Below, piece after piece: positions 36,901-46,675 of a stretch of 64,000 nucleotides of DNA; the first letter of the stretch is position 1, and every line of letters begins with the position of its first letter. The stretch lies in assembly GCF_042453785.1 (NCBI RefSeq), contig NC_091671.1, forward strand, positions 39,137,001 to 39,201,000, in the 5' to 3' direction. Source of the DNA: Malus domestica (taxonomy: Eukaryota > Streptophyta > Magnoliopsida > Rosales > Rosaceae). The position numbers were made by a program, and so were the translations under genes. The notes below the pieces were generated by a model that worked only from the letters and a program-made list of their open reading frames with translations, had not been told where the DNA came from and did no database searches.

Positions 36901-37340
36901 CCGCGATCGGCTGACTCTACAGCAACAATGTTGTTTATCTAAATTGAAGATGTCACCGGTTGCCTTTACATTGTTGTGGAGTAGAGATGGAAGCTTTAGA
37001 GAACACGTGTCTTGAACTGAATAGAAGGGCCTGCGCTTACCACTAAAACACATATCAATCTTGTATTCTGTCATTCTACCAAAATTTTCCAGTAAAGTTG
37101 GTAAACAAAAGTTCTAGTTTTTTATGAAGGTTTGAACATTAATTTGCAGAAGAAACAGAAAAGCAGATGAACAACCGAAGAAAAGAAATGCAGGATTGTA
37201 GAGGAGAAAGAGTTGTTTATCATCCACGTTAAGCTCAACTGAATGAGCATTACAAACTTTTGTCCAAGAGTTGCTACAGAAGCTCTCTTAATAGAAAACT
37301 AACAACCTCTCTTAATGGAAATCCAACTAACATAATCACT
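33944..37340. other. Decayed repetitive sequence, no intact gene
   Basis: About 3.4 kb of broken frames with no domain I recognise. It contains a T run (about 34721-34746), a direct repeat of GGGAA(G/A)AAGACAAATCCCACTGATT type (near 34778 and 34858), and a 65-bp tandem duplication. Codon usage and repeated words suggest an old retroelement. The 3' flank of the WAT1-like gene begins at about 37100. Confidence 0.4.
35465..35594. repeat. Tandem duplication with AT microsatellite
   Basis: Two copies of AGCCGAATGGTCAAGAAAAT followed by AATTTATTC, an (AT)n run and TATTAGCATATGAAAATAAA. The copies differ in the AT run length, as expected for a recent local duplication. Confidence 0.85.
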
Positions 37341-37352
37341 CTTAACAAAAAA

Positions 37353-39447
37353 CTAATTGATTTCATCACAAGTACTATCACTGCTCACTGGCAATGTTGC
37401 TACATCAATAGAATGGGACTCTTCAAGTAGTGATGGTGGCTGTTCTATCATCGTCTTCAGTTCCTCTCTTTGACTCCACAAAACCATATATAACCCACAG
37501 ATGATTAAAACCCCTCCTAATATGCTGCAGGGCATAAAAAAAATATAGAGATATTAGAAATATTTCTCATGCAGTTTTCTGTTTTTTTTTCTCCCTTATA
37601 ATTTAACCAGAAAATAGAACAAAGTAAAATACCTTCCTAAGTGTAACTTCTCATCTAACAACAAAGTCGCAGCTAAGGCCACCAGCAGAAGGCCAAGAGG
37701 GTTGAAAATAGCCACAAACAAAGGCCCTCGCATGAGCACACACCATGCGGTCAGAGTAAGAACCAATCCCGAAGTAATGACTCCCTACATCATATAAAAC
37801 ACAGGTGTGGAACAGCTTAACCTATAGTCTTGACAAACTGAGGATGCTAAGCTAAATACAGAGATAAGGCAGGATATGGAGAAACTGTAGCTCACAAGGA
37901 TTCGCAGCAGAAAATTGCTTATGGCTAAATACAGATAAGGCAGGGCATGCTAAGCTAAATACAGATGGTGCAAAGAATAATTGCTTAGTCAGTCATATTA
38001 CCGAATACACTGCCGTGAAAAGTTTGATGCCCCAGCCCAACTTCCACTGACTCCAGTCCCTCTCCTTGCAGAGGGCAAAAGCAGTAGACTGGATTGATGC
38101 CATGATAGACATCAGGGCCGTACTTGAGTACTGGCAAGGGTAATCCCTAGTCATTTTTTTCTGTATTGTATATATACCAAGTTAATATTACAACACAAGT
38201 TAAACAAATCATACGGATTAATTTATGAATCCATGGCTGGTTACTATTATACATATTAATATATTAATAACCTGAAATATCAGCCACAGTGCAAAAGAGA
38301 TGCTACTGCAGAGTGCTAAGACGGAGCCCAGCAACTGAGTGCGAGTGTTTCTGTGCAAGACCTGGCTGCTTTGGTGGGAATATTTACGTAAAAGGTTTAC
38401 GTCCGTCGACCAAATGACAATCTCGTGGCCTTTGTAGAAAGTGAAGATCATTGTCCCTCCTACACAAACCAATGTACCCACAACTTTTGCCCTACCCGCG
38501 TGTGTCCCAAGGGCTAACTTCTCCATTCTGAGATTTAATTTTAACCCGAATTTTCATATTAGTCTAAATCTACATATTTGAATATGAAACTGCTGTTTAA
38601 TTAATTAAGTAATTACTTATGTACAAGTATGTTTAATTAATTAAGTAATTACTTCTGTACAAGTACGTACCTAAAACATAATGCTATGAGGAACGTGATG
38701 ACTGGAATAAGGTTATTGAAGGCTACGGCATATGTTGCCGATGTTAAGCCTAAGCTCTCTATGTAAAAGTTTTGTGCCATGGTTGCCCTGCAATAATTCA
38801 ACGTATATAGAAGTACAAAAATAAAAATAAAAATAAAAACTGAAATACACTAATTATGACTAAAACACATCAAACTAAACTTTAATGTTAGAAATTCTTG
38901 TTTATCTCCAAGGTATATTATAAAAGAGCAAAACAAAAAAAACAAAAAAAAATCATGCTCGGAAATACAAAATAACCTAAATAGAGTAAGATATGTGATT
39001 AATAAAGAAACACAAAAGGGAAATTTAACTTTTGAATATGTTTTAGCATTCTTACCCCAATAATCCGGAGATAAAACCTTGAAACAGGATACCTAAGGTA
39101 AGTTTGGGCCTCTTCCTGTTATTTTATAAGTTAAATAACAACAATTAGCTAAATGAAATGAGGAGAGAAAGAGAGAGACAGAGATAGAGAGCATATTATC
39201 ATATATTAATTTCGAAGAGATCATGATCATTGATGAACCTTTCAAATATAAGGGCAAGAGGAAGCATAAGGGCTGCAGAAAACATGTTACGGTAGGCAAC
39301 AAGGATGGTGAAATTCATTCCAACCTCTGCTACCAGTTTGTAAGATATATTCATCCCTACATATGACGCCTGAACCACCAGCATCATCATCACTGGCTTC
39401 AACCCTTGCACTACACTAGTACTACAACACATCAGTTTCTGCCCCAT
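37353..39447 (-). CDS. WAT1-related protein (EamA / nodulin MtN21-type transporter), complete
   Basis: Seven exons on the minus strand: 39239-39447, 39056-39115, 38671-38787, 38272-38527, 38002-38160, 37633-37784, 37353-37524. Phases match and the total is 1125 nt (374 aa). Family landmarks are QASYVGMNISYKLVAEVGMN, RPKLTLGILFQGF, ATMAQNFYIESLGLTSATYA, GRAKVVGTLVCVGGTMIF, PCQYSSTALMSIMASIQS, RGPLFVAIFNPLGLLLVALA and ILGGVLIICGLYMVLWSQ. Two EamA domains give about ten TM helices. The family includes the vacuolar auxin transporter WAT1 and amino-acid exporters; the substrate of this subgroup is unknown. The start is the first ATG after a long CT-rich leader. A relic and a second gene of the same family lie to the right on the same strand, suggesting a former tandem array. 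Confidence 0.93.
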
Positions 39448-39449
39448 CC

Positions 39450-39451
39450 TA

Positions 39452-39532
<81 letters not shown>
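39450..39532 (-). repeat. Long CT microsatellite in the WAT1-like gene leader
   Basis: An almost uninterrupted (CT)n run (GA on the coding strand) ends three bases before the ATG. Similar tracts precede the ISA2 and MED33-like genes here, but this is the longest. Confidence 0.85.
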
Positions 39533-39533
<1 letters not shown>

Positions 39534-39539
39534 CGTCCC

Positions 39540-40487
39540 TCTATCTATCTAAGATATCCTGCTAACCCAGCCAAGTTTCAAATCCTTTCTACATTTCCGA
39601 AATGAGAGTATTGGAGTCGTGAGAACTAGCTAGCTAGCGCTGTGTTATAAGGGTGAATTATCTGACAGATGCCAGTGTTGGACCCACTTGTATTGCTGAA
39701 AGAACCATGCAAAGTGAATTCCTTCTCAAAGATTGCGCGTGTATTATACTGATGGTCACAGTTATTTTTACGTCGTGTAACAACTCTCTACTTTTTCGTA
39801 GTATCGTATTAAAGCTTTTTTTATAAGAGAAAATTTTCAGTGTGTTCGAAATACGGGGTTCCATAAATTTTTATGATGGATGAATTTTCAACTCGTCCAT
39901 TTTCCAATCTTAATAATTGAAAAGGTTTCTTAACTTGTGTTCATTTAATTTGGAAAAACCTTTCCAGAGACAAATAATAATTTGAATACCCTTCTGTCAA
40001 ATTTGGAAGGTCTCAAGGTTCCATTCTATAAGATTCAATTTAAACTAGTGAACGATAATAATTCAGATATATATATCCTCCTCAATGGTTGCCTTAATCT
40101 TCTTATCTAATGTGTTATGATAGTAATTCAGATAAATGTATACTGTGACCACTGCCGAAGAGAGAGATAAGTGGCCATTACAACTAGGTGGAAAGCTCGT
40201 ATTTATAGTTTGAGGGCATGTTTACCCAATTACTTGGTAAAAGATGAGAAAGAATGACGATGAGATAAACAATTTTTTAGTGGGATTTACGCACTTTGCC
40301 TATTCTCTTACCAATTACTTGAGTTTTAGGTTGTTACTAATTTGGTCGTCGGAGAGCATTTGGTTGTACCTCTATAGTGTTAATTGGGTTGTTTACTATT
40401 TTACAAGTAGTCGAGTTTGCACACCTCCACTAAACACGGTGATGTACGAATTTGGTTCCAACAAAACCCGATGTTAAAGTTTACAAG
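39540..40487. other. WAT1-like gene upstream region
   Basis: AT-rich sequence holding the promoter of the minus-strand gene. No other gene recognised. An (AT)n tract at 40488-40536 borders the solo LTR. Confidence 0.5.
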
Positions 40488-40499
40488 ATAAATATATAT

Positions 40500-40536
<37 letters not shown>

Positions 40537-40540
<4 letters not shown>

Positions 40541-41053
40541 TGTACCATACTTGACCAATCCCGAAACTACTGAGCACCGGTCAACGTTATACCGTCAAGG
40601 ACCCAGAAGAGCTTCCCTTCAACCAGGAGGCCAATCACAATGCGACACGTGTCGACATCAGAAGCCAATCACAGCGCGACACGTGTTAACATCAGAAGCC
40701 AATCACAACACGACACGTGTCAATGTTAGAACAAAACTAGAAACTCTCATTCTATAAATAGGGATCATTCTCCCACAATAATCTCTAATGTCATTTTGTA
40801 CTAAACTATTCACTAGAACTCACAAAATGAGAGCTTGAACCTATGTATTTGTGTAAACCCTTCACAATTAATGAGAACTCCTCTACTCCGTGGACGTAGC
40901 CGATCTGGGTGAACCATGTACATCTTGTGTTTGCTTCCCTGTCCCTATTCATTTACGTACTTATCTTCACTAGTGATCGAAGCAACCAAGCGAAGGTCGC
41001 AAACCTGACACTTTCTGTTGTACCAAAGTTCTCGCTGATTTTGTGCATCAACA
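40537..41053 (+). mobile_element. Solo LTR (517 bp) inserted in an AT microsatellite
   Basis: It begins TGTTTGTACCATAC and ends TTTGTGCATCAACA, i.e. TG...CA, with ATATA on both sides (40532-40536, 41054-41058). Its termini are the reverse complement of the 25957-30770 LTR ends, and it shares a GTGGACGTAGCC...GGTGAACCA block with them, so it is a related family in plus orientation. It has a TATA box (TATAAATAGGG at about 40753) and three 34-bp repeats with G-boxes. No internal region or partner LTR is present, so it probably arose by LTR-LTR recombination. Confidence 0.85.
40630..40731 (+). promoter_or_regulatory. Three 34-bp repeats, each with CCAAT and a G-box (CACGTG)
   Basis: Units at 40630-40663, 40664-40697 and 40698-40731 follow the pattern GCCAATCACA...CGACACGTGT. 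Each holds one CCAAT sequence and one ACACGTGT G-box/ABRE-like core, about 20-125 bp before the TATA box. Such an array suggests bZIP/bHLH-responsive LTR transcription; that response is inference. Confidence 0.7.
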
Positions 41054-41059
41054 ATATAT

Positions 41060-43680
41060 ATATATCTATATATATATATATATGAACCACCATTCCCTCA
41101 TCCACATCTAAGTTAAAGTAATTCTTTCTGCTTTTAAAAGAGAAAAAACCAAAGTAAAATTGTTAAATGCATGAGCAACAGTTTTGAAGCCTAGGTATAT
41201 GGAAGCCAGAATATTATTACTTGGTATAAAACCAACGAAAAAAACAAAGCTGAGCTAAATCAATCAATCGAACAAAATGTTATTTCTTTGACCGTCTTTA
41301 AGCTGTGACAAAGCTACTACATATCAAGATCCTAGTTCTTGCTAATACAGTACTACTTTGAGGGAAAAACTTTTGATAGCTAGGCGACTCTTGCCCCTTG
41401 TCCCCTTGAAAGTTTAAATAAGAAAATTCCTACAAAACAGATTTGAATCAAACTGTTTAGTGTAGACCAATGTTTTACACCAGCAATAATATTCCATTAG
41501 TCACTAAAAAGTCAGAACATATTACGTTACCCATGAAATATAATTAATAATTAACCATCATAAATTATTGCTACTTGGTCTGAAAAGATTTTCTCAATTT
41601 CCAAACAATGTTCAATAAACGATACAACAAAAACAGTTAGTTATTACATCTATAAACAAAATGGGCTTCTACTTGAGAATTCCCAAATCAAAATCCTAAT
41701 TAAAACCCCAATTTTAAAAACCCTAATTTGAAACCTAATCTCTATTCAGAATCCCAAACCCTAATTAAATTTGGCGAATTAAAGGGGAAATTTTCCACCC
41801 CTACTTGGCATGATCATCTTAAGCCGGCTAGTCATTTTTTTAAAGAAATGCTAAGGATACTCTCTTATTTTTTATATCACCTTATAGATTACATTGCACA
41901 ATGAAATAGGACGAAACTACATCATTTTAATTAACCGGTCTAGCTACCTTTGAGATAAGAACCACGTGGTTGTGATTAATTCTTTTTAAAACCTTCCGAT
42001 GTTGGCTCTTTTTTAGTGCAGAGAGACATAATTAATCTTTAAATGTGTATTCATAACAATTTGGCAGGATTCTCACCTATGGCATATTAAAGCCTTCCTT
42101 AGACTAAACCTAAAGGTGTGATTAAATGTAAGGACCCAATTGCACAAAACATTACAGGAAAATGATCTCATAAAGTTCACATTGTACACTGGCTTTGCAA
42201 CAGGTAAGTTTTCTAAAAGGAGTTTCTCCTTTAACCCAGAGGCAGGCTTCATTATTGATTTATTTTTTGGAAAAAAATATTAATCTTTTCTTAATTTGTG
42301 TATCCATAGCAGCAAGTGAGATTGAAAGCTCACTAGGACCAGCATCTCTATTGACAGTCACATTGGCGGATTGGATGGAACAGGTCGGATCTTGGGACCC
42401 TCTTGGTGGTGATTGTGGAAATTGAATCATCATCATCATATAACCCCAGTACGTAAGCAAACACATAAATAAGTTAAATAGAACCTTTCATTATAGCTCA
42501 TGCAAATTTTGAATTCCTTCATTTATTTTGTTATAAGAGAACAATAAAATACATGCAAATCACAATTCTAGAAAATATAATTATACATGTAAGTGAACTC
42601 AATGTTGAGTTACTAGATATAGTTAGTTGGCGACGTAAAGATTCTATATTACCATGCAATATGGACCAATGATAAAATTGATTCTTAGCTTGTTTTGTTG
42701 TGGATATTGGAAGTTAATTAATGTAAGTATCTTAGCTTGTTTTATTGTGAATATTGGAAGTTAATTAATATAAGTATCTTATTTTGTCAAATTATCTGGC
42801 ATAAAATACGGACACAGAAACAACCCCGTCCTTAACAAAAACCTTTGTCATAAGAACCAAAAATAGAGGTGGCATGCATAAAGCCACTGAATTTCGCCTA
42901 CTAATAAGGATGGATAGGACAAGAGAGATATAATCAAGATAAGCGTTCCAAGCCAACAAGACTTTCCACTTTAAAAAGGGGTGGGGGAAGGAGGAAAACG
43001 TCTATCGTACACACTTTATCCCTTCTTTGCAAAGATACCATTTTCACAACTTAAACCCGTGACCTTTCAGTCACAATGGAGCAACCTTTCTGTTGCTCCA
43101 AGGCTCGCCATCAACTAATTAATTACTTATTCTACCTATAAATCATCCAATTATAACCCTATAGTTTTACATGGTATTAGTTTTCTAAACCCTTTCATAA
43201 GTTGTTTTTTATCGTGCCACAAGCAGATGGTATTATTTAGCATTTACAAAAAAAAAAAAATCTACTCTTCATCATTCAATTTTTACTCTTAGAGCATTTC
43301 ACCGCCTGAACTTTTGTCCAATTTGTCAACCAACTTGATCCATCCATATTCGTGCTCATATTCTCATTTTAAAAACCAAAATTAGAGAAAGATATTTGTC
43401 CTCATTTGAGGGATTGAACCAACAGAGCTAATGGAATGAAACTACAAGGATTGAAATGTAACAAAAGAACTACACGGACGGAAATGTGACTGGAAAAAAT
43501 AAAGAAAAGAGATTACAGAACAAAACAAAAAATTTAAGGAATTGTTATTAACACTCTAAAAATTTCATTTTACACTTCTCACAAGTATATTTTTCTTTCT
43601 AATTATAGAAAATTTAAAGTGCAAAATGAGATTTTTGAAGTGCCAATGACAATTCCCAACATTTAATAAAAAAAACCATA
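41060..43680. other. AT-rich intergenic sequence
   Basis: No gene recognised. One possible plus-strand exon (about 42310-42425, encoding ...LADWMEQVGSWDPLGGDCGN and a stop) follows an AG acceptor-like site, but it matches nothing I know. The remainder is spacer with short duplications (for example TTAGCTTGTTTTRTTGTG at about 42688 and 42732). Confidence 0.45.
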
Positions 43681-43685
43681 TATAC

Positions 43686-43837
43686 CTTCCCACATATAAT
43701 TTCTCATCTTGCAACAAAGACACAACAAGTACAACCAGCAAAAGTGACGATAGGTTAAAAGTTGATACGAACGATGACCCACATAAATGTACAAACCATG
43801 TCATCAGAGTCACTACGAGTCTAGTTTCCACAACTTC
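43686..43837 (-). pseudogene. Isolated WAT1-like exon relic
   Basis: The minus strand reads EVVETRLVVTLMTWFVHLCG, SSFVSTFNLSSLLLVVLVVS and LLQDEKLYVG between an intact AG acceptor and GT donor. The length is 152 nt, the same as the sixth exon of both neighbouring WAT1-like genes (37633-37784 and 58350-58501). The conserved MRGPLFV has become LCGSSFV. No other exon of this copy was found nearby, so it is the remains of a third gene in the array. Confidence 0.8.
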
Positions 43838-44240
43838 CTGCATCGCATGACACAAAAACATGGACAATACTCTACTTTAATACTGGATAAAATGTATTTC
43901 ACTTTCAATTTTCTCTCTTAATGCTGCTTTGGAACATTTGTAAAATACTAAAATTAGCTAATAATTTCCTTCTACTAGTTGATTTTCACAAACTTGGGAG
44001 AATAAAATGTAAGTGACCTACTTCATGCAATCTGCGTTTTTGGAGAGAGAGAGAGAGAGAGAGAGAATTTGTGGATTTGGTTTGATTATTTTTCAGTTGT
44101 TGTGAGAGCTCCTTTTAGGATGTGAAACTGGAATGTAGCGCTCCCCCAACACCTGATGGTGTTGTTTTGTCGACTGTCGGCCCATTAGTACGCTTGGGAC
44201 CGAAGCCATGCACGTAATCTTCTTCTCTTAAATTACACAT

Positions 44241-45336
44241 AGGGGTTGGTTCTGTTTAGTTTTTAACCGAAACTGAAAACCGAACCAAATTTACTATTCG
44301 ACTTGGTTTTTTTTTTTTTTCCTTCTTTTCGGCTCAATTTTATCAGACTATACATAGAGAGAGAGAGAGAGAGAGAGATACAAACTGAGTAATCAGTATA
44401 TACATTGTTTTGCAAACATAAGCTTTATTTCTATAGGAGTGGAAAGATGTCCACTTCATTAATTCATAAATGAAAATAGAACAATAATATCGATCACAGA
44501 ACAAATTAACAATAGTATTGATTAATTTGTTCGAAGATCAAACAAATTAAACCTCATACCTCACAGTATAATTCTACTTATTTCTATTTTTCTAACTTCT
44601 TAGAGTGCTAACAGTACTAATGCTTAAGTTCCCATCTCAAAGAAACCCCTACCATCACTATCTTTTTGTTTTGTTTTGAGAATTTTATCTGAATTGAACT
44701 GAAGGCTAACAGTAGTCGAGGACAATTTGACAAGGGCAGAAAAAGTTGAGAATGCCCTATGGACATAACACTGGCGGTGAATCTGCCATGGAAGCTTACA
44801 GCAATTCTAATCACTCAAAAAGCAAAGCTATTCATTGAACAGCAGCTACAAGGGATCTTAATTTGCTATATGATTAATAACTAATCAAGTGAGGAATTCA
44901 CATACCGGGAACTTTCAATTAACAAAATACATAAATTTTATGCAAGTACTTGCCGTGGGTAATAAAAAATCATAGATATATTAGATTTCAGTAAAAAGTA
45001 ATACTGGCATGAAATTTGTTGGTATCACACCGTGTACACAAGGGGTTGAGTAGAATTATTGGAATCACACCGTTTATACTTGCTGAAAATTGTGCACGTC
45101 GTAAACAATTGTATACATGAGGCTGAGTAGAATTGCAAAACGACGCCGTTTTATAAATTTCGGTTCGGTTAGGTTTAGTTCGGTTTCCAAACCTTTGAAA
45201 CCGAAACCGAACCAATGGAATTCAGTTCGATTTGGTTTTTTTAATTCAATTCGTTTTTTTTTTTTCCAGTTTTTGACTTTGATTCGATATTCTGTTTGGT
45301 TTTTTCTTCAATTTTTAGTTTTTCAAACCAACCCTT
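44241..45336. mobile_element. MULE-like non-autonomous element, 1.1 kb
   Basis: AATTACACAT flanks both sides (44231-44240 and 45337-45346), a 10-bp duplication. The ends are AGGGGTTGGTT and, reverse-complemented, AAGGGTTGGTT. Subterminal CGAACC/GGTTCGG words are rich at both ends. It holds GA repeats (44045 lies outside; 44360 inside) and no readable protein. Confidence 0.7.
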
Positions 45337-45346
45337 AATTACACAT

Positions 45347-46139
45347 GTAGGACCATGAATGGTCATAACTCCATCCCATTTATCGATTTTTCTCCCCTAC
45401 TATTAAGGGCTATTTCCCAAAAAAAAGGAAAAAAGAAACTAAATTTTGGGCCTAAATAAAATTGGGGCAATTATTAACACATTCTAAAACGGTAAAACCC
45501 AAACTATAAAGGGCAACTTGGCTCGAAAAGGAAGAGCTCCTGTGAGAAAAAAAAAATTGATTGGCTAATAAACGAAATATTTTATTCGGAAAAATCTCTT
45601 TTCACACCTAACTGTAATATTTTTGTTACTGAATTCTCTATTTTGCCCTTATAATATGGAAGAAAATGACCTTATATAAGCCCCAACTACATCGAAGGTC
45701 ACCATTTTCCGACGGCTTATTCACCGCCGGGGTCTTTTGTTGCCGGCATCTCCTCTCCATCTCCTCCTCTACCTTTTAGATAGTTCTTTTTGTTTTCCAT
45801 TAGAAGTTTAGTATTTATAATTAAGTTAAATGCAAGGGTGGAGGACTGATCAATTCTTAAGGGACATGGAGAGCATACATATTGAAATTTCCAAAGAGAA
45901 ATTGTCAACCCTACTTCAAGCGACTGAAATTAGTTGCAAAATTGAATATAGGATATGGTGGAGTCGAATTCAGATGATTGAAAAAGGTACAGGCGTTTCT
46001 ACTTCATAATTTTCCATTTAGTCATGAATTGGCATTTGATGACTTCATCCAATCGTTGGAGAATAAGCTTGTTGATGAAGATTGCTTGGATTTCAAGATT
46101 TTTGTAAATTTCTTGGATTTCAAGATTTTTGTAAAACTC
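45347..46139. other. Intergenic spacer
   Basis: No gene recognised. A short direct duplication (TTGGATTTCAAGATTTTTGT) occurs at about 46086 and 46113, just left of the Harbinger insertion. Confidence 0.5.
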
Positions 46140-46675
46140 TTAGGGCACGTTTGTTTGACAGGATTCGCTGGGACTGGACTGGACTAGACTATAGTCCAGT
46201 GTTTGGTGGGTACCGGGATTAGCTTTAATGAGCTTAGGTGGGATTCGCTAGGACTAAGGGGGGGCTTAGCCGTTCTTCACGAGGGATCCCAAATTCGGGC
46301 GGACTCGTAAGCCAGAGAAACCGCGTCTTCCCACATCTCACATCCCACATCGTCCTCATCTCTGCGTCTGCCCTCGTCGTCGTCCTTGCCGTGCTCCCAC
46401 ATCGTCCTCACGCTCATCGTCGTCCTTGCATCTGGTCGCTGTCATCTGCCTCTAGTCGGTAAGCTTCGAATCTTGGATTTTTTTTCGTCGATTTGTGTGG
46501 ATTTGTTTGTGATATTAACTGAGGTTTATTTGATTTTGTTGTTTTGGGTTTGAGAAATTCATAATATACAAGTGGATTTGCAATTGAACAAATTAGGGTT
46601 TTGTTATTTAGGTGAAATTGAGATTAGAATTTGGGGTTTTCATAAGATGAAATTGAGATTAGTCTCAGGTGTGTG

